8,064 bases of DNA from Rhizobiales bacterium CCH10-E5 (GTDB lineage Bacteria; Pseudomonadota; Alphaproteobacteria; Rhizobiales; Beijerinckiaceae): NCBI GenBank assembly GCA_001556125.1, contig LSIG01000096.1, positions 1 through 8,064 of the forward strand. The letters are read 5' to 3'. The notes under the pieces were generated by a model. It did no database searches, was not told where the DNA came from, and worked only from the letters and a program-made list of their open reading frames with translations. This document shows positions 1 through 6,599 of this stretch, piece by piece. Numbering within the stretch: position 1 is the first letter of the stretch; each line of letters opens with the position of its first letter. The translations under genes were made by a program, and so were the position numbers.

Positions 1-380
1 CGACGACGCTGGTCGCGCAACTGGCCAAGGCCCATGGCGAAGGGCGGCTCGAGGAGAAGCTCACCCACTACGCCAAGCCGAAGCTGCTGATCGTCGACGA
101 GCTCGGCTATCTGCCGTTCGAGCCCGATGCCGCGCATCTGTTCTTCCAGCTCGTCAGCCGCCGCTACGAGCGCGGCGCCATGCTCGTGACCTCCAACCGG
201 GCCGTCGGAGAATGGGGTTCGGTCTTCGGCGATCCCGTCGTCGCAACCGCCATCCTCGATCGGCTGCTCCACCACAGTCACGTCATCACCATCCGCGGAG
301 ACAGCTATCGGCTTCGCGAAAAGCGTCGCAGCGGCCTTTTGCAAAAGGCCGCTGCGACGCCTCAACCCGCAACCGCCTGA
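1..380 (+). CDS. istB: IS21-family helper ATPase IstB, C-terminal part (5' end outside window)
   Basis: IstB is the AAA+ ATPase that partners the IstA transposase in IS21 elements: it binds DNA non-specifically and activates strand transfer. The open frame starts at base 3 and encodes about 125 residues, roughly the C-terminal half of a usual ~250-residue IstB. The Walker B strand is visible as LLIVDELGYLPF at about bases 87-122. It is followed by the family blocks LFFQLVSRRYERG, TSNRAVGEWGSVFGDPVVATAILDR (split here only to name it), LLHHSHVITIRGDSYRLREK and RRSGLLQK. The Walker A motif and istA must lie upstream of base 1. The reading frame is intact to TGA at 378-380, and the IS21 right end follows within 70 bases, as expected for istB being the last gene of the element. 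Family assignment is firm; whether the full copy is active cannot be judged. Confidence 0.93.
   Translation, partial: TTLVAQLAKAHGEGRLEEKLTHYAKPKLLIVDELGYLPFEPDAAHLFFQLVSRRYERGAMLVTSNRAVGEWGSVFGDPVVATAILDRLLHHSHVITIRGDSYRLREKRRSGLLQKAAATPQPATA
323..360. repeat. Perfect 38-bp palindrome inside the 3' end of istB
   Basis: Bases 323-340 (GCGTCGCAGCGGCCTTTT) and 343-360 are exact reverse complements around a central GC, so the whole 38 bp is self-complementary. It lies within coding sequence (the RRSGLLQKAAATP region of IstB) and ends 20 bases before the stop codon. As RNA it could fold into a very stable hairpin, and could reduce read-through or protect the transcript end. It lacks the downstream U-tract of a standard intrinsic terminator. 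Function is inference; the palindrome is directly visible. Confidence 0.9.
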
Positions 381-395
381 AGGGCAATCGGCATG

Positions 396-430
396 GGGGT
401 CAGTTCTTCATGACGCAAAGGGGTCAGTTC
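396..430 (+). repeat. Two direct copies of the IS21 terminal repeat
   Basis: GGGGTCAGTTC occurs at 396-406 and again at 420-430, a 24-base period. IS21-family ends typically contain multiple repeated sites recognised by the IstA transposase, so these are the likely transposase-binding repeats of the right end. Confidence 0.75.
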
Positions 431-446
431 CGAATGTCGCTGGACA

Positions 447-703
447 ATGGGAATGCCGGACATTCGGAGCGCCGTTCACGCGTTCGGCCTCGTCGACACT
501 GTGCAGCACGGCCCGGCCATTGGTCATCGCCCGCGGGGCTTCGGACATCGCAGCGGCATGATGCAGGGCGGCGGCGGTCATCGGGGCGGCATGATGCGGG
601 GCGGTGGTGGCCACCGGGGCGGCATGGTGAGCGGTCGCGGCCATCGCGGCGCATGATGCAGGGGGGTGGCGGTCACGAGGGCGGCAGGGGAGGCCGCTTT
701 TAG
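447..703 (+). pseudogene. Gly/His/Met-rich repeat protein remnant, 5'-truncated by IS21 and frameshifted
   Basis: After the IS21 edge the plus strand encodes a strongly glycine-, histidine- and methionine-rich stretch made of repeats of the type GMMQGGGGHRG. The frame opened at 447 stops at 654-656. The missing tail, MMQGGGGHEGGRGGRF and a stop at 701-703, continues in another frame. Repeat 4 begins GC-ATG-ATG where repeats 1 and 2 have GGC-ATG-ATG, so loss of one base near 651 explains the break. No start codon with a ribosome site or signal peptide remains, as expected if the IS removed the 5' end. Short Gly/His-rich proteins like this are common hypothetical exported proteins, and the His and Met residues could bind metal, but no function is established. 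An opposite-strand frame also exists; I consider the repeat-encoding plus strand more likely. Confidence 0.5.
555..682 (+). repeat. About four copies of a 33-bp coding repeat
   Basis: Units run at 555-587, 588-620, 621-650 (one codon shorter) and 651-682 (one base shorter). They encode the 11-residue motif GMMQGGGGHRG and variants GMMRGGGGHRG, GMVSGRGHRG and MMQGGGGHEG. Synonymous differences between units 1 and 2 (for example GGC/GGT and CAT/CAC) suggest they were once maintained as protein. Confidence 0.75.
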
Positions 704-724
704 TCACGAATCGGCAAATCACAC

Positions 725-847
725 GGGAGCGCATTGGGTGGGGTAGGTTGCCCCGCCTTTCGACGCTCCCACCAACTGGACCGGCTATCTTCCAGTTTTG
801 TCGCTGCATCGGACGCTTGGACCACCACGCGGTCATCTGGCCCGTCC
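725..847 (+). other. Cluster of consecutive stem-loops in the non-coding gap before mgtC
   Basis: The 281-base gap 704-984 has no convincing gene but shows structure. Stem 725-731/764-770 (GGGAGCG/CGCTCCC, perfect) encloses stem 737-743/751-757 (GGTGGGG/CCCCGCC, one G-U) with a 7-base loop. Next comes a hairpin 774-780/791-797 (AACTGGA/TCCAGTT, perfect, 10-base loop) followed by TTG. A weaker arm follows at 811-815/843-847 (GGACG/CGTCC) enclosing 820-823/831-834. A further imperfect hairpin lies at 877-884/903-912. This could be a terminator region for the upstream broken gene or a structured leader for the MgtC-family gene. I could not match it to a named riboswitch by eye. Confidence 0.4.
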
Positions 848-984
848 TTGAGGTGAGCGTCGTGAGTCCGCAGCGGCAGTAAGGCCTGGAGGCGAGCTGA
901 GACCTGCTACTGTGGCTGAGTCCGGCCGGCCAGTCGACCGTAACGCGACTATCGAGCAGGCTTCGGCGACGCTATAAGTCCCCT

Positions 985-1431
985 ATGAGGCTGGAATCTT
1001 TGAGCTGGTGGGAGGTAGCGTCCCACCTTGTCGATCTTGCGATCGCTTACGGCCTTGCCCTTCCCATTGGGTGGGATCGGGAGCGAGAGGAGCGCAGCGC
1101 AGGGATCCGGACCTTTCCGCTCGTCGCCGTCGCGAGCTGCGGCTTCGTGCTGATCGCGATCCGCGTCTTGGGCGAGGGCTCGACCGCTCAGGCTCGAATC
1201 CTGGAAGGGCTGATCACGGGCGTCGGCTTCATCGGGGGCGGGGCCATTCTCAAGCATGCGGGACAAGCGTCCGGCACAGCGACGGCCGCAAGCCTGTGGG
1301 CGACCGGTGCGCTCGGGGCCGCGGTCGGGTTTGGCCTCTACGACATCGCTGCAATCTTGAGCCTCGTCACCTTCGTGACCTTGCGCTGTCTGGGGCCCTT
1401 GAAGGAGGTTGTCCGTCCAAATACGAAGTAA
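985..1431 (+). CDS. MgtC/SapB-family inner-membrane protein
   Basis: A 148-residue membrane protein of the MgtC/SapB family. Family hallmarks are IGWDREREERSAGIRT at residues 28-43, ITGVGFIGGGAIL at 77-89 and a GTATAASLWATGALGAAVG helix at about 97-115. There are about five hydrophobic segments (roughly 14-30, 44-62, 73-90, 98-117 and 119-136). The length matches the short form without the C-terminal soluble domain of Salmonella MgtC. Known members help growth at low magnesium or within host cells, and Salmonella MgtC restrains the F1Fo ATP synthase; the role of environmental homologues is poorly defined. The ATG at 985 gives a normal family N-terminus but has no clear Shine-Dalgarno site. 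A structured non-coding stretch lies upstream and the metal ATPase gene begins about 400 bases downstream on the same strand. Family assignment is firm; substrate is unknown. Confidence 0.88.
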   Translation: MRLESLSWWEVASHLVDLAIAYGLALPIGWDREREERSAGIRTFPLVAVASCGFVLIAIRVLGEGSTAQARILEGLITGVGFIGGGAILKHAGQASGTATAASLWATGALGAAVGFGLYDIAAILSLVTFVTLRCLGPLKEVVRPNTK

Positions 1432-1674
1432 GGTGCTTTCGTTCTCGATGTGTTGCACCTGATACGATGGCCAATGATGACGTGACCAGTGAGGCATACG
1501 AGTAGGTTAGTGCTCACCTTGCTGGGCCGGCCTTTTTCCTACAGCGCGTTGACCGACGACACCGTTGCTGCGGCCGCTTCGGCTAAGCAAAACTCTCAGG
1601 CCACACAGTTGAGCGGTGGTCCGGGCCAGCCCAAGGCCAGCTATGATGCTTTTCAAATCTCGCTGGAGATCCAG

Positions 1675-1824
1675 ATGGTTATTCGGGTGATGTTGATCGC
1701 GATCGCGGCCGTTATCATGGTGCGGATGATTGGACCCGCGCACGGCTCGAGCTACCGCGAGCTCAAGGAACGCTCGCGCCGCAATCGCGCCTTCCGGCTC
1801 CGACATCCCTCTTTCACCGCTTGA
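1675..1824 (+). CDS. Possible 49-residue single-span membrane protein
   Basis: This frame starts at an ATG preceded by GGAG at 1665-1668 with a 6-base gap, and ends with TGA 13 bases before the ATPase start. It begins with a clear hydrophobic helix (VIRVMLIAIAAVIMVRMIG, about residues 2-20), followed by a basic, arginine-rich tail with several RR or RN pairs. The frame stays open upstream to a GTG at 1489, but that extension has no ribosome site and a composition unlike a membrane protein. I recognise no family. The position suggests a small subunit or leader co-translated with the ATPase, but codon evidence is thin and the gene could be spurious. The gap 1432-1674 before it holds only a weak 6-bp inverted repeat (1431-1436/1455-1460). 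Confidence 0.35.
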   Translation: MVIRVMLIAIAAVIMVRMIGPAHGSSYRELKERSRRNRAFRLRHPSFTA

Positions 1825-1837
1825 AAGCCGCCCAACC

Positions 1838-4432
1838 ATGCTCAAGAACGCAGCTCAGCGCTTGCAATTGGACTTGCCCGTTCTTCTTCCGGAGGCACCG
1901 GGCGAAGCCGACGCGTGCGTCGGGCGTCTCGTCAGCGATCTGGCCGACCGCGAGGGCATGGAACGAGTCCATATCGCCCCAGCTTCCGGCGAAGAGCCCG
2001 CCAAGCTCTGCATCCACTACGACCCGGAGGTGCTGAGCCTCGCGCGAGTGCGGGAGATCGCCCAAAGCGCCGGCGCTCGCCTCACCGAACGCTTCGCCCA
2101 TGTTCTGTGGGAGGTGGACGGGGTTCAGCATCAACGGCGGGCCCGCACGATCGCGGAACGGCTGCAGCGCATGCCGGGCGTGGTCGAGGCGGAGGTGTCG
2201 GCGGCCGGGCCGCTTCGGATCGAGTTCGACCGCGAAGCGACCTCCGAGCAGGATCTCCGTCGCGTGCTTGACGAATTGCGTGTGCGAGTCCGGGAGGATG
2301 GGCCACGGGAGGTGGTCCGGGTGGAGGGACGAGAACCTTCCGGGCGTGAACACAGGCACGGGGATGATGAGCACGAGGATGACGAGCGCGCACATCGAAA
2401 GGAGCATGCAGCCGGCGAGCATCGCCACGATGAGGAGCATGCCCATGCCCACGCCCATGGCGGCGTGCTGGGCGAGAATACCGAGCTCTATTTCGCCCTG
2501 ATCTGTGGGGCACTGCTCGGCCTCGGCTATCTCATCTCGGTCGCGACCAGTGCGCCCGCATGGCTACCGTTCGCGTTGTATATCGGGGCCTACGGCTTTG
2601 GCGGCTTCTACACCCTGCGCGAGGCCGTCGACTCCCTCCGCATCGGCCGGTTCGAGATCGATACGCTCATGCTCGTGGCGGCGGCTGGCGCGGCGGCGCT
2701 CGGGGAGTGGGCCGAAGGCGCGCTGCTGCTCTTCCTGTTCAGTCTCGGCCACGCGCTCGAGCACTACGCCATGGGGCGGGCGCGCCGCGCCATCGAGGCG
2801 CTCGCCGAGCTCGCGCCGCGAACAGCGGAGGTTCGGCGGGATGGGGCGGTGCGCGAAGTTCCGGTCGAAGACCTCGTGATCGGCGACACGGTTATTGTAA
2901 AGCCGAACGCGCGCATTCCGGCCGATGGATTCATCGTCCGGGGTATAAGCAGCGTTGACCAAGCCCCTGTGACCGGCGAAAGCGTGCCCGTCGACAAGCA
3001 GCCGGTCGATGACCCCGAGCGCGCTGCCGCCAGGCCAGACGGGGTGGAAGCCGAGCATCGCGTTTATGCCGGCACTATCAACGGCAGCGGAGCACTTGAG
3101 ATTCAGGTCACGAAGCGGGCGGCCGACACGACGCTCGCCCGTGTCGTTCGTATGGTGAGCGAGGCCGAGGCGCAGAAGTCGCCGACGCAGCGCTTCACCG
3201 ACCGCTTCGAGCGCGCCTTCGTTCCCGCCGTCCTCGCGTTCGTGGTGCTCCTGCTGTTTGCCTGGGTGGTGGTGGACGAGCCGTTCCGCGACAGCTTTTA
3301 CCGAGCCATGGCCGTGCTCGTCGCCGCCAGCCCCTGCGCGCTCGCGATCGCTACGCCAAGCGCCGTCCTCTCCGGTGTCGCGCGAGCCGCCCGGGGCGGG
3401 GTGCTGGTCAAGGGGGGCGGCCCGCTCGAAAACCTTGGCACGCTCGGCGCCATCGCCTTCGACAAGACGGGGACCCTGACCGAGGGCAAGCCGCGCGTCA
3501 CTGACGTGCTCCCAGCGCCGGGCGTGGACGAACGCGAACTCCTCATCGTTGCGGTCAGCGTGGAAGGTCTGAGCGATCACCCCCTCGCGGCCGCGGTGGT
3601 CCGCGACGGGCGTGCGCGCCTCGGAAACGCGGTCGGAATCCCGAACGCGCAGGATTTGCGCAGCATCACCGGGCGTGGCCTGGCGGCGAGGATCGACGGC
3701 GAGCCCGTGTTCGTCGGCAAAAGCGAGTTGTTCACCGAGGTTGAGGGGCCGCCGCTTCCGCCGGCCGTGCAGACCACGATCGAGGGCCTTGAAGAGCAGG
3801 GGCGCACCACGATGGTGGTCCGGCGCGGCGAGCGCTACCTTGGCGCGCTCGGGCTGATGGACACGCCGCGCGAGCCCGCGACCCGCGTGGTCGCGCGGCT
3901 GCGCGAGCTCGGCATCTCGCGCATGATCATGATCTCCGGGGACAACCAGCGCGTCGCGGATGCCGTGGCGCGGCAGGTCGGCATTGACGAGGCCTGGGGC
4001 GACCTGATGCCGGAGGACAAGGTCGAGGCGATCAAGAAGCTGCGCGCACAGCAGAAGGTGGCGATGGTGGGCGATGGCGTAAATGACGCTCCCGCCATGG
4101 CGAACGCGACGGTCGGGATCGCCATGGGCGCAGCGGGCTCGGACGTGGCGCTCGAGACGGCGGACGTGGCGCTCATGGCCGACGACCTCGAGCACCTGCC
4201 GTTCGCGGTGGGCCTGAGCCGGCGCACGAGCGGCATCATCCGTCAAAACCTGTGGCTCAGTCTCGGCATGGTGGTCTTCCTGATTCCCGCGACGGTGCTC
4301 GGGCTCCAGATCGGGATCGCCGTCCTCTTCCACGAAGGTTCGACCCTTGTCGTCGTTGCCAACGCGCTGCGCCTGCTCGCCTACCGCGACCCGAGGGAGC
4401 GCCGCTCTTCAGCGGCGGTCCGAGCAGCGTGA
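1838..4432 (+). CDS. P1B-4-type heavy-metal-transporting ATPase with His-rich N-terminus
   Basis: An 864-residue inner-membrane pump that would use ATP to export a divalent transition metal. Catalytic motifs are all present: TGES 379-382 (actuator), DKTGT with phosphorylated D542, HP 581-582 and GDGVND 745-750. The membrane metal site is SPC 498-500 rather than CPC, and the last helices carry HEGST 832-836; together these mark P1B-4 pumps (known substrates include cobalt, zinc and ferrous iron). The N-terminus has two ferredoxin-like HMA-type folds (about 10-80 and 88-152) without CXXC; GVQHQRR 95-101 sits where GMxCxxC would be. A His/Asp/Glu-rich linker at 172-207 (11 His in 36 residues) follows, then four hydrophobic segments (about 217-307) before the actuator domain. 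The frame opens at 1730, but ATG 1838 is preferred: it leads straight into the HMA-like domain and clears the small upstream frame. Exact metal cannot be read from the sequence. Confidence 0.95.
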   Translation: MLKNAAQRLQLDLPVLLPEAPGEADACVGRLVSDLADREGMERVHIAPASGEEPAKLCIHYDPEVLSLARVREIAQSAGARLTERFAHVLWEVDGVQHQRRARTIAERLQRMPGVVEAEVSAAGPLRIEFDREATSEQDLRRVLDELRVRVREDGPREVVRVEGREPSGREHRHGDDEHEDDERAHRKEHAAGEHRHDEEHAHAHAHGGVLGENTELYFALICGALLGLGYLISVATSAPAWLPFALYIGAYGFGGFYTLREAVDSLRIGRFEIDTLMLVAAAGAAALGEWAEGALLLFLFSLGHALEHYAMGRARRAIEALAELAPRTAEVRRDGAVREVPVEDLVIGDTVIVKPNARIPADGFIVRGISSVDQAPVTGESVPVDKQPVDDPERAAARPDGVEAEHRVYAGTINGSGALEIQVTKRAADTTLARVVRMVSEAEAQKSPTQRFTDRFERAFVPAVLAFVVLLLFAWVVVDEPFRDSFYRAMAVLVAASPCALAIATPSAVLSGVARAARGGVLVKGGGPLENLGTLGAIAFDKTGTLTEGKPRVTDVLPAPGVDERELLIVAVSVEGLSDHPLAAAVVRDGRARLGNAVGIPNAQDLRSITGRGLAARIDGEPVFVGKSELFTEVEGPPLPPAVQTTIEGLEEQGRTTMVVRRGERYLGALGLMDTPREPATRVVARLRELGISRMIMISGDNQRVADAVARQVGIDEAWGDLMPEDKVEAIKKLRAQQKVAMVGDGVNDAPAMANATVGIAMGAAGSDVALETADVALMADDLEHLPFAVGLSRRTSGIIRQNLWLSLGMVVFLIPATVLGLQIGIAVLFHEGSTLVVVANALRLLAYRDPRERRSSAAVRAA

Positions 4433-4479
4433 GCCAAGGCGTTTGGGTTCAACTACGGCTCAGCACCCGGCGGGCTCAC
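4429..4479. terminator. Weak inverted repeat between convergent genes
   Basis: GTGAGCC at 4429-4435 and GGCTCAC at 4473-4479 are perfect reverse complements with a 37-base loop. They overlap the stop codons of the convergent ATPase and LOG genes, which are only 43 bases apart. An overlapping alternative pairs GAGCC 4431-4435 with GGCTC 4457-4461. There is no T-tract on either strand, so this is at most a candidate bidirectional transcription end. Confidence 0.22.
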
Positions 4480-5282
4480 ATGGCCGGCTTGCTGATTTGC
4501 TCCGGCAACGACGGCGGGGGCGGGACAGTGACTTTGTGCTGCTCGAGGATGGACCAAGCCGCCTCCGCATTGCTCGCGAACTCGAAGATTCGCAACTCCT
4601 CTTCCGCAACCATACCCATGCTCAGCAGCTGCTCGAAGTTGACCACCCCGCGCCAGTAATCCTCGTTGACCAGGAGAATCGGGATCGGCACCGCCTTGCC
4701 GGTCTGCTTGAGGGTAAGGATCTCGAACAACTCGTCGAGTGTGCCGAAGCCGCCCGGAAACACGACCAGCGCATTGGCCCTCATGGCGAGGTGCATCTTG
4801 CGCATCGCAAAATAATGGAAGCGGAAGGTCAGCTCCGGAGTGGAGTACGGGTTGGGGTCCTGCTCGCGCGGCAGTGTAATGTTGAACCCGATCGAGGGCG
4901 CGCCCGCATCATGTGCTCCTCGGTTCGCCGCCTCCATCAACCCGGGACCGCCGCCCGTGACGATGACATTGTCGCGAAGTCCTCCGTCCGGGTGTAGCGC
5001 GCCGCCGCGCTCGGAGACGATCCGCCCGAAGGCTCGGGCCTGCCGGTACCATTCCGCGTGCTGCGCTGGGCCGTCCTCGCGCACCCGCGCGCTTCCGAAC
5101 ACGACGATGGTGGAGCGCACGCCCCAGGCCCGCATGGCTTCCTCGGCCTTGGCGTATTCCAGGAGAAAGTGCACGCCGCGCATGGAGTCGCCGAGGAGGA
5201 ACTCCTGGTCGAGCGCAGCCAGGCGATAGGATGCTGATTGCAGCTGGGCGCGATTGGCCTCGGCCTTGGGCGGTGAAGTCAT
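4476..5282 (-). CDS. LOG-family (TIGR00730-type) Rossmann-fold protein
   Basis: A 268-residue soluble cytoplasmic protein of the LOG family (older name: lysine-decarboxylase-like). The nucleotide-binding motif GGGPGLMEA is at residues 110-118, R161-K162 are in MRKMHL, and the signature PGGFGTLDE is at 176-184 with the family's conserved Thr and Glu. Characterised LOG enzymes cleave N6-modified or plain nucleoside 5'-monophosphates to free base and ribose 5-phosphate; PpnN in E. coli is a related example. This member has an N-terminal extension of about 55 residues, so it is longer than compact 180-220-residue LOGs. I chose ATG 5282, with GGAG about 11 bases upstream; a GTG at 5351 would add 23 low-complexity residues. 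It is convergent with the metal ATPase and 216 bases downstream of the CDF gene on the same strand. Actual substrate is unknown. Confidence 0.9.
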   Translation of the reverse strand: MTSPPKAEANRAQLQSASYRLAALDQEFLLGDSMRGVHFLLEYAKAEEAMRAWGVRSTIVVFGSARVREDGPAQHAEWYRQARAFGRIVSERGGALHPDGGLRDNVIVTGGGPGLMEAANRGAHDAGAPSIGFNITLPREQDPNPYSTPELTFRFHYFAMRKMHLAMRANALVVFPGGFGTLDELFEILTLKQTGKAVPIPILLVNEDYWRGVVNFEQLLSMGMVAEEELRIFEFASNAEAAWSILEQHKVTVPPPPSLPEQISKPAM

Positions 5283-5498
5283 ACGCGGTTGGGCTCCGAT
5301 GTCCAGGCCACTTGGTCCCCGGCGACTTGTCGTGGGGCGCGCCGGCCGCACAGCTCCGGGAGGCGAGAGGTTTGCCGGCTGAGTCTTGTTCTGGCGGTCA
5401 TATCGCTTTGCAGAGCTCAGATCTCTCGTGGCGATGTTGCGAAGGGCGACTTTGATCGTCTTGCATACGGCTCCCAGCCTTTCGGCGTGTTCTTTCCA

Positions 5499-6386
5499 TC
5501 ACAGAACCAGTACGCCACTATGCTTGGCTTTGTTCTCGGGCTCGACATGGATGGTGGTCACGGCGTCCTCGATCTCCGCTTTCAGCGCTCCCTCAAGCCG
5601 GTCACAGATCTCGTGCGCCTCCGCAATCAGCATCGTGCTCGGCACGACGAGGTGGAAATCGATGAACGTCATGCGCCCGGCATGCCGGGTCCGTACGTCG
5701 TGTGCCTCGATCGCGCCACCCGCATGGGTCGAGATCACGTGACGGATGCGCGTGAGGATCTCCGGCGCGACGGCCTCGTCCATGAGGCCGGCGACCGAGT
5801 CCTTCACAAGCCTCCAGCCGGACCAAAGGATGTTGATGGCCACCAGGGCGGCCAGGCCGGGGTCAAAGACCTGCCATCCTGTCGCGAACACCAGGCCGAC
5901 GCCGGCGAGCGTGCCGGCCGAGGTGATGACGTCGGTCAGAAGGTGACGCCCATCGGCCTCCAGCGCCGTCGAGCGGCTCTTGCGACCGCCCCGGATGAGC
6001 ACCCAGCTCCAAGCCGCGTTGATGAGGCTCGCCAGTCCGTTGAACGCTAGCCCCGAGAAAGAAGCGTCCAGCGGCTTCGGGCTGATGAACCCGAAGTAGG
6101 CTTCGCGCAGGATCGAGAGCGCGGCGAGCACGATCAGAACGCCCTCGAGCACCGCCGAGAGATACTCGGCTTTGTGATAGCCGTACGGGTGCCTGTGGCT
6201 CGCCGGTCGAGCAGCCAGGCGGACGGCCGTCAGAGCCGCGAGCGCGGTCACGAGATTGATGACGCTTTCCAGGGCGTCGGAGTAGAGCGCGATGCTACCG
6301 GTCAAGTAGTAAGCCAGCATCTTGAGGCCGAGGACGACAAGTCCAATCAGGATGCTGCCGGTAGCGAGCTTCAGTGTGATCAACAT
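5499..6386 (-). CDS. Cation diffusion facilitator (CDF) metal transporter
   Basis: A 295-residue inner-membrane antiporter that would exchange cytoplasmic divalent metal for protons. It has the CDF plan of six hydrophobic helices (about 8-28, 31-55, 75-95, 111-131, 150-172 and 174-192) and a cytoplasmic C-terminal domain of about 90 residues. TM2 carries SDALES 36-41, the loop after it HPYGYHKAEYL 66-76, and TM5 the pair H148/D152 in EADGRHLLTD. Against the E. coli FieF site (D45, D49, H153, D157), D37, H148 and D152 are kept but the D49 position reads S41. The C-terminal domain contains HAGRMTFIDFHLVVP and an AHEICDRLE helix, both typical. Known CDF substrates include Zn, Cd, Co, Fe and Mn; which applies here is open. 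A promoter-like pair lies 37-65 bases upstream, and the LOG gene follows on the same strand. Confidence 0.93.
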   Translation of the reverse strand: MLITLKLATGSILIGLVVLGLKMLAYYLTGSIALYSDALESVINLVTALAALTAVRLAARPASHRHPYGYHKAEYLSAVLEGVLIVLAALSILREAYFGFISPKPLDASFSGLAFNGLASLINAAWSWVLIRGGRKSRSTALEADGRHLLTDVITSAGTLAGVGLVFATGWQVFDPGLAALVAINILWSGWRLVKDSVAGLMDEAVAPEILTRIRHVISTHAGGAIEAHDVRTRHAGRMTFIDFHLVVPSTMLIAEAHEICDRLEGALKAEIEDAVTTIHVEPENKAKHSGVLVL

Positions 6387-6422
6387 GTAAGCGAGGCTTC
6401 CCTCAAGAGCTCTATCAACCGC

Positions 6423-6451
6423 GTTCTATTGAACGGGCTTTTGGCTCACAA
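6423..6451 (-). promoter_or_regulatory. Candidate sigma-70-type promoter of the CDF gene
   Basis: On the minus strand TTGTGA (6451-6446) and TAGAAC (6428-6423) are separated by 17 bases. Each matches four of six consensus positions. Transcription would begin near 6416, giving a leader of about 30 bases before the CDF start at 6386. The surrounding DNA is locally AT-richer than the genes. I see no obvious metal-regulator operator. Confidence 0.35.
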
Positions 6452-6599
6452 CTTCTTCGATACAATCTGCAATTCGTTCGCAGAAGCGGAGCGCGGGCAT
6501 GGTGGAACGCCCATGGCGGGACGAATTCCGTGGTGGCTGCCGGGGGGCCACGCGATCCGCGTTTCCGCTCGGGAGCCGTCCCAGTTGGAACGGCCCGCG

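Larger units (their letters stand above)
1..446 (+). mobile_element. IS21-family element, right-end portion
   Basis: The segment holds the end of istB plus the right terminus. Read from the outer edge inward on the minus strand, the end is TGTCCAGCGACATTCGG followed by AACTGACCCC. This is the style of IS21-family ends, which begin with TGT and carry repeated binding sites for IstA. I place the edge at 446, after TGGACA. The left end and any target duplication are outside the window, so the exact edge is provisional. Confidence 0.75.

Noticed and set aside
430..467. 9-bp inverted repeat CCGAATGTC/GACATTCGG straddling the IS21 edge
   Set aside because: One arm is in the IS end and the other just outside it, so it is probably either coincidence or a target-site resemblance to the IS end; I could not tell which.
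408..836. 142-residue minus-strand frame across the IS21 edge and Gly/His repeats
   Set aside because: Its Ala/His-rich part is the complement of the plus-strand GMMQGGGGHRG repeats, it enters the IS21 terminus, and it matches no family I recognise.
840..984. M-box (magnesium) riboswitch before the MgtC-family gene
   Set aside because: I could not find the conserved M-box core by eye; only general stem-loops are visible. A covariance search would be decisive.
1489..1674. GTG-started extension of the small membrane frame
   Set aside because: No ribosome site, and the sequence is unlike the membrane helix that follows; the ATG at 1675 has GGAG at proper spacing.
1730..1837. N-terminal extension of the ATPase from an upstream ATG
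   Set aside because: The 36 extra residues are low-complexity Arg/Ala/Ser-rich, overlap the small upstream frame, and precede a better start at 1838.
2564..4333. 589-residue open frame on the minus strand
   Set aside because: It is a shadow of the P-type ATPase gene, caused by high GC in the third codon positions; the plus strand has all catalytic motifs.
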